Origin: Mesorhizobium sp.
GTDB taxonomy: Bacteria > Pseudomonadota > Alphaproteobacteria > Rhizobiales > Rhizobiaceae
Assembly (NCBI GenBank): GCA_030698645.1
Contig: JAUYMV010000227.1
Span: 1-5,513, forward strand
DNA: 5,513 nucleotides
Direction of reading: 5' to 3'
Position numbers and translations under genes: made by a program. The notes beneath the pieces were generated by a model. That model was not told the DNA's origin and ran no database searches. It was given only the letters and a program-made list of their open reading frames with translations. Shown here one piece after another: positions 1-5,513 of this stretch. Positions within the stretch are counted from its first letter, which is position 1, and each line of letters starts with the position of its first letter.

Positions 1-1731
1 GGTCGCCGCTATTCCGAGGGGCTGCACCAGGCGCTCGAGGCCAAGGAACACGTCGCCATCCAGCCCGAGAACCAGACGCTCGCCTCGATCACCTTCCAGA
101 ACTATTTCCGCATGTACAAGAAGCTTGCCGGCATGACCGGCACGGCGGCGACCGAGGCCGAGGAGTTCGGCAACATCTACGGGCTCGACGTGCTCGAGAT
201 CCCGACCAATCTGCCGGTCCGCCGCATCGACGAGGACGACGAAGTCTACCGCACCGTCGAGGAGAAGTTCCGCGCCATCGTGCGCGAGATCCGCGACGCC
301 CATTCGCGCGGCCAGCCGGTTCTGGTCGGCACGGTGTCCATCGAAAAGTCCGAGCAGCTGGCCGAACGGCTGCGCAAGGACGGATTCACCGATTTCGCCG
401 TGTTGAACGCGCGCCACCACGAGCGCGAGGCAGCGATCGTTGCCCAGGCCGGCAAGCCGGGCGTCATCACCATCGCCACCAACATGGCCGGCCGCGGCAC
501 CGACATCCAGCTCGGCGGCAATGCCGACATGCGCATCGCCGAGGAACTGGCCGACATGCCGCAAGGCCCCGAGCGCGCGGCGAAGGAAGCCGAGATCCGC
601 GCCGACATCCAGCGGCTCAAGGAAAAGGCGCTCGCCGCCGGCGGGCTCTACGTGCTCGCCACCGAGCGCCACGAAAGCCGCCGCATCGACAACCAGCTGC
701 GCGGCCGCTCCGGCCGCCAGGGCGACCCCGGCCGCTCGAAATTCTTCCTGTCGCTGCAGGACGACCTGATGCGCATCTTCGGTTCCGAGCGCATGGACGG
801 CATGCTGCAGAAGCTCGGTCTCAAGGAAGACGAGGCCATCATCCATCCCTGGATCAACAAGGCTCTGGAAAAGGCGCAGAAAAAGGTCGAGGCGCGCAAT
901 TTCGACCAGCGCAAGAACGTCCTGAAATATGACGACGTCATGAACGACCAGCGCAAGGTGGTCTTCGAGCAGCGCATCGAACTGATGGAGGCCGATGCCG
1001 AGAGCGTCGCGGACACCGTCAAGGAAATGCGCCTCGAGATGATCGACGACATGGTCAAGCGCCATATCCCCGAGACCGCCTATGCCGAGCAGTGGGACGT
1101 CAAGGGCCTCAAGCAGGCCGTCCTCACCAATCTCAACCTCGATCTTCCGGTCGAGGAATGGGCGATGGAAGAGGGCATCGACGAAGAGAACATCCGCGAG
1201 CGCCTGACGGCCGCCGCCGATATCGCCGCCGCCGACCGCGCCGAGCGCTTCGGTCCCGACGTCATGGCCTATGTCGAGAAGTCGATCGTGCTGCAGACGC
1301 TCGACCATCTGTGGCGCGAGCATCTGGTCAATCTCGACCATCTGCGCTCGGTCGTCGGCTTCCGCGGCTATGCCCAGCGCGATCCGCTCAACGAATACAA
1401 GGGCGAGGCCTTCGAGCTGTTCCAGGCCATGCTGGTCAACCTGCGCCAGGCGACGACCGCGCAGCTGATGCGCGTCGAACTGGTGCGCGAGGCCGCCGAG
1501 GCGCCGCCGCCGGAAGTGCCCGACATGTTCGGCCATCACATCGACGGCACCACCGGCGAGGACGATTTCGGCGAGGGCGCCGGCACGATGATGCTCGCAC
1601 GCGAGGTCGCCGTGGCGGCGGAAGACCGCGACCCGAACAACCCCTCGACCTGGGGCAAGGTCGGCCGCAACGAGCCGTGCCCGTGCGGCTCGGGCAAGAA
1701 GTTCAAGCACTGCCACGGCGCGTTTGCGTAA
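1..1731 (+). CDS. secA: Protein translocase ATPase SecA, C-terminal part (5' end outside window)
   Basis: SecA is the motor that drives unfolded preproteins through the SecYEG channel, using ATP, at the cytoplasmic face of the inner membrane. The frame is open from base 1, so the gene begins upstream; by comparison with E. coli SecA roughly the first 340 residues are missing and 576 are visible. Visible residue 1 begins [16 protein letters not shown], followed by the conserved LAGMTGTA stretch (about 41-50). NBD2 follows, with NMAGRGTDI (161-169) and the arginine-finger region RHESRR...[10 protein letters not shown] (223-244). Next come the helical scaffold and wing domains, including [18 protein letters not shown]. 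The tail ends in the zinc-binding motif [13 protein letters not shown] (bases 1678-1716; C-x-C-x8-C-H), which binds SecB and phospholipid in other bacteria. No truncation or frameshift is seen before the TAA stop. The convergent toxin gene ends 12 bp downstream, and I see no clear hairpin terminator between them. Confidence 0.98.
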   Translation, partial: GRRYSEGLHQALEAKEHVAIQPENQTLASITFQNYFRMYKKLAGMTGTAATEAEEFGNIYGLDVLEIPTNLPVRRIDEDDEVYRTVEEKFRAIVREIRDAHSRGQPVLVGTVSIEKSEQLAERLRKDGFTDFAVLNARHHEREAAIVAQAGKPGVITIATNMAGRGTDIQLGGNADMRIAEELADMPQGPERAAKEAEIRADIQRLKEKALAAGGLYVLATERHESRRIDNQLRGRSGRQGDPGRSKFFLSLQDDLMRIFGSERMDGMLQKLGLKEDEAIIHPWINKALEKAQKKVEARNFDQRKNVLKYDDVMNDQRKVVFEQRIELMEADAESVADTVKEMRLEMIDDMVKRHIPETAYAEQWDVKGLKQAVLTNLNLDLPVEEWAMEEGIDEENIRERLTAAADIAAADRAERFGPDVMAYVEKSIVLQTLDHLWREHLVNLDHLRSVVGFRGYAQRDPLNEYKGEAFELFQAMLVNLRQATTAQLMRVELVREAAEAPPPEVPDMFGHHIDGTTGEDDFGEGAGTMMLAREVAVAAEDRDPNNPSTWGKVGRNEPCPCGSGKKFKHCHGAFA

Positions 1732-1743
1732 GGCGGGCTGAAA

Positions 1744-2130
1744 TCAGACGCGGATGATGGGTCCTTCGTAACGACGAAGAACGTCGTCAGTCGTCACAAG
1801 AGGGAGTTTCTCACACATCGCCTGCGTCAGCAGCATCCTGTCAAACGGATCCTTGTGCATCGCGGGCAGATCGGCGAATGCGATCGCATGAGAAGCCTCG
1901 ACAGCGAGTTCGCCGTAATCGTTGGCTAGCAGGCGGCGTCGAAGGACGGCGACGTCCACGATGAAATCGGGACGCCGCGGCGTGTGCTTGATTGCGATCT
2001 CCCACAGGCTCGCGATGCTGAAGAAGAGCGCATTCTCCTCGGCCCCGATGAGGCTGCGGGCCTCGCTCGACAGCTTTTCTGTGTCACGAGCAATCCAGAG
2101 CAACAGCTCGGTGTCAAGCAGCAGCCTCAT
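1744..2130 (-). CDS. vapC: VapC-like PIN-domain toxin of a type II toxin-antitoxin module
   Basis: This 128-residue protein has the size and motifs of small PIN-domain ribonuclease toxins (COG3744-like), which cleave RNA when freed from their antitoxin. It opens with MRLLLDTELLLW, giving the first acidic residue D6. A conserved SLWEIAIK supplies E44. The family signature HKDPFDR lies at 92-98 (D94, D97), and LVTTDD at 111-116 gives D115/D116, so the acidic metal-binding set is complete. In most relatives I know, residue 8 is His (LDTH); here it is Glu. The ATG overlaps the antitoxin stop (ATGA), which is typical of coupled translation in such modules, and the antitoxin is directly upstream. 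The gene ends 12 bp from the convergent secA stop. The RNA target cannot be told from the sequence. The PIN fold is very likely; the VapC label is a family-level name. Confidence 0.92.
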   Translation of the reverse strand: MRLLLDTELLLWIARDTEKLSSEARSLIGAEENALFFSIASLWEIAIKHTPRRPDFIVDVAVLRRRLLANDYGELAVEASHAIAFADLPAMHKDPFDRMLLTQAMCEKLPLVTTDDVLRRYEGPIIRV

Positions 2131-2372
2131 TCGCCGTAGAACATCCGCTCTATCTCTTCCTGACCCATGGTATTGAAGTCGTCAGGAACCTCGATCTCCC
2201 CGGCCATGAAACCGATCCGTCGTTTCGGCTTCGGCTGCTCCTCGGCATCTAGCGCGACGACCTTCACCATCGGCCGGCCGGCCTTCGCGATGATGAAGCT
2301 CTCGCCCTTCGCGGCCTTCTCGACCAGCCGCGAAAGGTGGGTCTTGGCCTCGTGAATGTTGATCGTTTCGAT
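2127..2372 (-). CDS. Phd/YefM-family antitoxin with apparent ATC start codon
   Basis: Translating bases 2372 to 2127 on the minus strand gives an 81-residue protein typical of Phd/YefM antitoxins paired with PIN toxins. The N-terminus has the DNA-binding fold signature INIHEAKTHLSRLVEKA (4-20), then GESFIIAKAGRPMVKVVAL (23-41). The C-terminal toxin-neutralising part contains RRIGFMAGEIEVPDDF (51-66) and ends IERMFYGE. It should bind and inhibit the toxin and repress its own promoter. The oddity is the start: the position where relatives have Met (METINIHEAK) is ATC at 2372-2370. Upstream in the same frame there is only Leu/Gly/Cys sequence and then a TGA, with no ATG, GTG or TTG. An AGGA lies nine bases before the ATC, as expected for a ribosome binding site. 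Either ATC is used as a rare start, or one base has mutated or been misread, or a frameshift joins from the ATG at 2382-2380. The rest of the frame is intact and overlaps the toxin start by 4 bases. Confidence 0.85.
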   Translation of the reverse strand: METINIHEAKTHLSRLVEKAAKGESFIIAKAGRPMVKVVALDAEEQPKPKRRIGFMAGEIEVPDDFNTMGQEEIERMFYGE

Positions 2373-2383
2373 GGCAAGGCATC

Positions 2384-2407
2384 CTAAACTAAGTTTACTT
2401 AGTTTAG
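2384..2407. promoter_or_regulatory. Perfect inverted repeat, likely antitoxin/toxin-antitoxin operator
   Basis: The arms CTAAACTAAG (2384-2393) and CTTAGTTTAG (2398-2407) are exact reverse complements around a TTTA spacer. The repeat stands out as AT-rich within GC-rich surroundings. It covers the predicted -10 box and start point and touches the AGGA ribosome binding site. Phd/YefM antitoxins are known to bind palindromes at this place to repress their own operon, so I infer an autoregulatory operator. It is a poor terminator candidate: the stem is AT-rich and no T-run follows. Confidence 0.7.
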
Positions 2408-2429
2408 TTCAGTGGTTCACCTGCTTCAA
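2401..2429 (-). promoter_or_regulatory. Putative sigma-70-type promoter of the toxin-antitoxin operon
   Basis: Read on the minus strand, a -35-like TTGAAG (2429-2424) is followed after exactly 17 bases by a -10-like TAAACT (2406-2401). Each box matches the consensus at four of six positions. Transcription would start near 2393, about 20 bases before the ATC codon. The promoter sits just past the stop of the neighbouring hypothetical gene, so the module probably has its own transcription. Supported by spacing and position only. Confidence 0.5.
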
Positions 2430-2434
2430 GCCGC

Positions 2435-2740
2435 TCAGATCCCCGAGCCGTCAACCTCAATCTCCTCGCCCTCGAACGGGGCCGGGAGGTCCGGCATCTT
2501 GCCGGTATTGGCGCTCGGCAGCGGCATCCAGCACTTCAGCTCCGGCTCCGCATAGCCGACAATGGCGCCGGGCGCCGAATCCGCCGCGCGCCAGCCTTCC
2601 ATGCCGAAGGCGTCGGCGCGCGCCCAGTAGGCCACGTCGACATCCGCGCCGCCCTGCTCGACGGGACGCACCGTCACCAGGATGCGGCTGCCGTCCCTGG
2701 GTGCGCTCGACATGTGCCGCCACTGATTTTCCGTGTCCAT
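2435..2740 (-). CDS. Conserved-looking hypothetical protein, 101 residues
   Basis: I do not assign a function. The chosen start is the ATG at 2740-2738, because GGAGG (2750-2746) lies five bases before it; a longer reading from 2833 would lack this and add an unrelated-looking N-terminus. The protein starts MDTENQWRHMSSAPRDGSRI, which resembles the W-x-x-(I/M)-x-(S/T)-AP-(K/R)-DG opening of small DUF551-like and phage-associated hypothetical proteins. A strand-rich centre with VDVAYWARADAFGMEGWRA follows, then AEPELKCWMPLP, where such proteins usually end. The last ~25 residues are acidic and Pro-rich (LPAPFEGEEIEVDGSGI). No signal peptide or membrane segment is seen, so it is probably cytoplasmic. 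It has the same orientation as the toxin-antitoxin module, 62 bp upstream of the antitoxin, but the module has its own promoter candidate. The strong RBS and family-like motifs support a real gene. Confidence 0.78.
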   Translation of the reverse strand: MDTENQWRHMSSAPRDGSRILVTVRPVEQGGADVDVAYWARADAFGMEGWRAADSAPGAIVGYAEPELKCWMPLPSANTGKMPDLPAPFEGEEIEVDGSGI

Positions 2741-2745
2741 GCGAT

Positions 2746-2750
2746 CCTCC
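2746..2750 (-). promoter_or_regulatory. Ribosome binding site deciding the start of the hypothetical gene
   Basis: GGAGG on the minus strand lies five bases from the ATG at 2740-2738. It favours the 101-residue protein over the longer frame beginning at 2833. Confidence 0.8.
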
Positions 2751-2758
2751 GTCGCCCT

Positions 2759-2788
2759 ATTGATGTGCGCTTGGCGCCGGGTGGTCAA
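2759..2788 (-). promoter_or_regulatory. Possible promoter of the hypothetical gene
   Basis: On the minus strand, TTGACC (2788-2783) matches five of six -35 positions. An ATCAAT (2764-2759) lies 18 bases on but matches the -10 consensus only at three of six positions. A start near 2752 would leave a very short leader just including the GGAGG. The -35 is good and the -10 weak, so this is tentative. Confidence 0.35.
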
Positions 2789-2980
2789 TCCACCGATGCG
2801 TGCGCCCGGCATTCGCCCGGGCCCTGATCCCAAACAGGGCGGTGACCCAAATCTGCTCCCGGAACGCCAGCGCGCCGGCGCCTCGGCACGGCCGGGTCAA
2901 GACGGCACCGGCGCCTCTTCGCCGTGTCCCACCACCGTTTCTTAAAGAGTTTGTCCTAGACTTCCGCACTGAGGGAAGAC

Positions 2981-2986
2981 GAGGAG
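2981..2986 (+). promoter_or_regulatory. Ribosome binding site supporting the GTG start of the flippase
   Basis: GAGGAG sits six bases before GTG at 2993, an ideal distance. This supports the GTG over the downstream ATG at residue 17 (base 3041), which lacks a comparable purine-rich site. Confidence 0.8.
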
Positions 2987-2992
2987 TACCGA

Positions 2993-4405
2993 GTGCGCTT
3001 TTCCGCGGCAACCACCGCCGATCGCCTGCTGCCGCACGGCATGGCGGAGCGTATCCGCCCGCTGCTCCACAAGGTCGACGCGATCGCCTTCGCCGGCGAC
3101 ACGCGCGGCGACGCCGGCCGCATGTCGCTGATCGCCTTCGCCATCCGCATCGTCAGCGCCTTCATCGCCCTCGTCAGCCAGGTGCTCATGGCGCGCTGGA
3201 TGGGCTCGTTCGAATACGGCATCTTCGTGCTGGTCTGGGTCACCATGGTGATCGTCGGCAATCTATCCTGCCTCGGATTCCATACGTCAGTGATTCGCTT
3301 CATCCCGGAATACCGCGAAAAAGGCGCGTTCGACGAACTGCGCGGCATCATGCTGGCGAGCCGGCTCTTCGTGCTGATCGCGTCGAGCGTGTTCGCGCTG
3401 ATCGGCGCGGCGATCGTCTGGCTGCTGGCGCCGGAACTGGAGAACTACTACGTCATTCCGTTCCTGATCGGCATCGTCTGCCTGCCGATGATCGCGCTGT
3501 CGGACGTGGTGCAGGGCATTTCGCGCGCCAACGCCTGGGCCATTTCAGCGCTTTCGCCGACCTATCTCGTGCGCCCCGTCCTGATCCTCGCCTTCATGGG
3601 GGCGGGCCTGCTGCTCGGCTATCCGCCGACCGCGCGCACCGCCCTGATCGCCGCGGTGATCGCCACCTACACGACCACCATCTGGCAACTCGTCACCGTC
3701 ACCGCGCGCGCCGACGCCAAGGTCGAGGCCGGGCCGAAGAAGATTCTGCTGCGGGAATGGATCCTCGTCTCGCTGCCGATCTTCCTGGTCGAGAGCTTCT
3801 TCTTCCTGCTCACCAATGCCGATGTCCTGATGGTCGGCGTCTATCTCACCCCGCACGACGTCGCGATCTATTACGCCACCGTGAAGATTCTGGCCCTGGT
3901 GCATTTCGTCTATTTCGCGGTCAAGGCGGGAGTCGCCCAGAGCTACGCGCAGATCACGCATGGCGGCGAGATCGCCAAGCTCGCGGCCTTCGCGCGCGAG
4001 ACGGTGGCCTGGACGTTCTGGCCGTCGCTCGCCATGGCGCTGTTCGTGCTCGCCATCGGCAAGCCGGTCCTGGCCCTGTTCGGTCCCGGCTTCGAGGAAG
4101 GCTATCCGTTCCTCTTCCTGCTCATCATCGGCGTCGTCGCCCGCGCGTCGGTCGGGCCGGCCGAGAGCCTGCTCACCATGAGCGGCAACCAGAATGTCTG
4201 TGCCGCCGTCTACGCGATGACGCTGGCGATCAATATCGGCCTCAACGTCCTTCTGATCCCGCAGATCGGACTGTGGGGCGCGGCGGCGGCCACATCGCTC
4301 GCCATGGTATTCGAGGCTGCAGCGCTCTCCTTCACCGTCTGGCGCAAGCTCGGCATCGTCATGACGATTCTGGCGCCCCGAACGACCATCGCGGAAAAGC
4401 ACTGA
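2993..4405 (+). CDS. Polysaccharide/lipopolysaccharide flippase (MOP superfamily, Wzx/RfbX-like)
   Basis: The 470-residue protein is an inner-membrane protein with about 12-14 hydrophobic segments, the pattern of oligosaccharide flippases that move undecaprenyl-linked glycan units to the periplasm. A hydrophilic, basic N-terminal extension of about 43 residues precedes the first segment (about 45-65). Then comes the family hallmark QVLMARWMGSFEYGIFVLVW (63-82), where an Ala-Arg-x-x-Gly motif and a Y-G pair mark the start of these transporters. Further segments lie near 83-97, 120-145, 153-170, 191-210, 215-237, 257-278, 293-312, 338-361, 371-388, 404-423 and 428-450. The loop FGPGFEEGYPFL (363-374), then LLTMSGNQN (393-401) and NVLLIPQIGLWGAAAATS (418-435), are also typical of the second half of this family. 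The substrate cannot be named. Start is GTG with a good RBS. The stop overlaps the next gene's ATG by one base, implying coupled translation with the acetyltransferase. Confidence 0.9.
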   Translation: MRFSAATTADRLLPHGMAERIRPLLHKVDAIAFAGDTRGDAGRMSLIAFAIRIVSAFIALVSQVLMARWMGSFEYGIFVLVWVTMVIVGNLSCLGFHTSVIRFIPEYREKGAFDELRGIMLASRLFVLIASSVFALIGAAIVWLLAPELENYYVIPFLIGIVCLPMIALSDVVQGISRANAWAISALSPTYLVRPVLILAFMGAGLLLGYPPTARTALIAAVIATYTTTIWQLVTVTARADAKVEAGPKKILLREWILVSLPIFLVESFFFLLTNADVLMVGVYLTPHDVAIYYATVKILALVHFVYFAVKAGVAQSYAQITHGGEIAKLAAFARETVAWTFWPSLAMALFVLAIGKPVLALFGPGFEEGYPFLFLLIIGVVARASVGPAESLLTMSGNQNVCAAVYAMTLAINIGLNVLLIPQIGLWGAAAATSLAMVFEAAALSFTVWRKLGIVMTILAPRTTIAEKH

Positions 4406-5513
4406 TGGTTGCCGTCCCGCTCCTCGAGGAAATGAGCGGCAGCGCCGCGGGCGCCATGATCGCCGGCCTCGCCGGCTTCTCGCATGAGCCGCAGAGCCTT
4501 GCCCGCGTCGAACTGCTGAGCGCCGGCCGGCCGCAGCGCCGCCTCGCCATCTACCCGGCCTCCGCCGGGTTCGACCTGGTCGAGGAGTTGGATCACCTGT
4601 GCGTGCGCACGATCGAGCCGAACATATTCTTCAACCCGCGCTTCCTGGCCCCCGCCATGCCGCGTCTCGACGACCGCGAGGTGCGGCTGGCCGTCATCCG
4701 CGACGGCGAGGAGGAAAGCAGCCGGCTGCGCCTGCTCGTGCCGTTTTCGGTCGAGAAGCCATCCGTTCCGCTCGGCGTGACGATCATGCGCGCCTGGTCG
4801 AGCCCGTTCGGTCCGCTCGGCACGCCGCTGATCGACCATGACGACCCGGTTTCGGTCATCGAGGATTTCTTCGGCATGCTGGCGAGGCCGCACCTGAAGC
4901 TGCCGAAGGTCATCGTGCTGCCCGACATGCGGCTCGACGGGCCGGTGGCAAGCCTGCTGCGCACCGTCGCGATCGGCCGCAACCTCGCCTTCAACGAAAC
5001 CAACCGCCATGCGCGGCCGTTCCTGGAAAGCCCGCTCGAGGGCGACGCCTATCTGCGCAATTCGCTGAAGGCGCACCACGTCCGGGAGTTCCGCCGCCAG
5101 AAGCGCAGGCTCGGCGAACTCGGCCGCCTCGAATACCGCGTCGCCCGCCAACCGGACGAGATCCGCCACGGCGTCGAATCCTTCCTGTCGCTCGAGGCGG
5201 CCGGCTGGAAGGGCCGCGAACGCACCGCCATGGCCATCGACCGCTTCCGCGCCGCCTTCGCGCGCGAGGCGGTACACGGACTGGCCGAACGGGATCTGTG
5301 CCGGGTCCACACGCTGACCCTGGACGGCAGAACGATCGCCTGCGTCATCGTCTTCATCGAATCCGGCTGCGCCTATACGTGGAAGACGGCCTATGACGAG
5401 AACTATGCCGCCTATTCGCCAGGCACGCTGCTGATGATCGAGCTGACGCACAACCATCTCGACGATCCGAACATTATGGCGACGGATTCCTGCGCGGTGC
5501 CGGATCACCCGGT
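4405..5513 (+). CDS. GNAT-family acetyltransferase (BioF2-like/CelD type), 3' end outside window
   Basis: An open frame runs from ATG 4405-4407 to the window edge, giving 369 residues without a stop. The ATG shares its A with the flippase TGA (TGATG), so the two are probably translated together. The C-terminal half looks like the Acetyltransf_6/BioF2-like domain (COG5653, 'CelD/BcsL' group). It shows a basic helix HHVREFRRQKRRLGELG (224-240), FLSLEAAGWKGRERTA (260-275), a strand pair THTLTL-like/TIACVIVFIESGCAYTWKTAYDE (310-332), and YSPGTLLMIELTHNHL (337-352) before DSCAVPDHP at the edge. The N-terminal half (about 40-180) resembles the poorly conserved first GNAT-like lobe of this family. 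Relatives transfer acyl groups in exopolysaccharide or cellulose pathways, so a cytoplasmic role in modifying a glycan precursor is likely, but donor and acceptor are unknown. I estimate only a few dozen residues are missing. No membrane segment or signal peptide is seen. Confidence 0.87.
   Translation, partial: MVAVPLLEEMSGSAAGAMIAGLAGFSHEPQSLARVELLSAGRPQRRLAIYPASAGFDLVEELDHLCVRTIEPNIFFNPRFLAPAMPRLDDREVRLAVIRDGEEESSRLRLLVPFSVEKPSVPLGVTIMRAWSSPFGPLGTPLIDHDDPVSVIEDFFGMLARPHLKLPKVIVLPDMRLDGPVASLLRTVAIGRNLAFNETNRHARPFLESPLEGDAYLRNSLKAHHVREFRRQKRRLGELGRLEYRVARQPDEIRHGVESFLSLEAAGWKGRERTAMAIDRFRAAFAREAVHGLAERDLCRVHTLTLDGRTIACVIVFIESGCAYTWKTAYDENYAAYSPGTLLMIELTHNHLDDPNIMATDSCAVPDHP

Larger units (their letters stand above)
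2741..2992. other. Divergent intergenic region with small inverted repeats
   Basis: This 252-bp stretch separates the minus-strand hypothetical gene from the plus-strand flippase and should carry both promoters. Visible structure: GGTGG-5 nt-CCACC (2780-2794), partly overlapping a competing pair GCCGGG (2776-2781)/CCCGGC (2805-2810). There is also a 6-bp stem GCCCTG/CAGGGC with an 8-base loop (2821-2840), and a direct repeat CCGGCGCCTC at 2875-2884 and 2908-2917. None is followed by a T-run. The last ~60 bases are less GC-rich and include TCCTAGACT, perhaps a -10 element for the flippase, without a convincing -35. No protein-coding frame here convinces me. Confidence 0.5.

Noticed and set aside
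2182..2382. Minus-strand frame starting at ATG 2382-2380 (66 codons)
   Set aside because: Its translation is low-complexity and overlaps the antitoxin in another frame; AGG abuts the ATG, too close for a ribosome binding site. It matters only as a possible frameshifted start of the antitoxin.
2384..2407. AT-rich palindrome as a terminator of the hypothetical gene
   Set aside because: AT-rich stem, no T-run after it, and its overlap with a good promoter fits an operator better.
2356..2763. Plus-strand frame of 135 codons across the antitoxin promoter and hypothetical gene
   Set aside because: Arg/Pro/Ser-rich shadow of the minus-strand hypothetical gene; no RBS or recognisable domain.
2741..2833. 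N-terminal extension of the hypothetical protein to an ATG at 2833
   Set aside because: The strong GGAGG before the ATG at 2740 and the family-like start at that Met favour the shorter protein; the extension is compositionally unlike it.
2821..2840. Stem-loop GCCCTG/CAGGGC as a transcription terminator
   Set aside because: Only six base pairs, no T-run on either strand, and it lies between divergent genes where no transcript should end.
3545..4402. Minus-strand open frame of 285 codons opposite the flippase
   Set aside because: Highly charged low-complexity translation (repeated Asp/Glu/Arg/Gln) expected from the complement of a membrane-protein gene; no RBS or motif.
4210..5508. Long minus-strand open frame of 432 codons opposite the flippase and acetyltransferase genes
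   Set aside because: It is antisense to two family-like genes; its composition (rich in Arg, Asp, Glu, Ala, His, Gln, with no recognisable domain) is that of a GC-rich shadow frame.

Overview
The window is about 5.5 kb of GC-rich chromosomal DNA. It looks like an alphaproteobacterium, most likely of the Hyphomicrobiales (Mesorhizobium/Aminobacter-like). The codon use is strongly GC3-biased, the SecA ends in a zinc-binding tail, and a rhizobial-style flippase/GNAT gene pair is present. The assignment to order is inference from sequence style; no search was run.

Layout: (1) bases 1-1731, + strand: the C-terminal ~576 residues of the preprotein translocase ATPase SecA; its start lies outside the window. 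(2) Bases 1744-2372, - strand: a compact type II toxin-antitoxin module, a Phd/YefM-family antitoxin followed, with a 4-base overlap, by a VapC-like PIN-domain toxin. It ends convergently 12 bp from secA. Its control region (about 2373-2429) has a sigma-70-like promoter with a perfect 10-bp inverted repeat over the -10 and presumed transcription start. The antitoxin has no ATG, GTG or TTG in frame at its expected start; the family's first codon is replaced by ATC. (3) Bases 2435-2740, - strand: a 101-residue hypothetical protein with a strong ribosome binding site. (4) Bases 2741-2992: a GC-rich divergent intergenic region with several small inverted repeats. (5) Bases 2993-4405, + strand: a 470-residue polysaccharide flippase of the MOP superfamily. 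(6) Bases 4405 to the window end, + strand: a BioF2-like/CelD-type GNAT acetyltransferase, cut by the window edge and overlapping the flippase stop by one base.

How they relate: secA is housekeeping. The minus-strand genes between 1744 and 2740 look like an accessory insertion between secA and the envelope genes. The flippase and acetyltransferase form a tight, probably translationally coupled pair, suggesting they act on the same surface glycan: one moves a lipid-linked oligosaccharide across the inner membrane and the other probably acylates a sugar or glycan precursor. No CRISPR array, tRNA, rRNA, transposase or phage gene was seen. The most interesting point is the missing canonical start of the antitoxin together with its well-formed promoter/operator.
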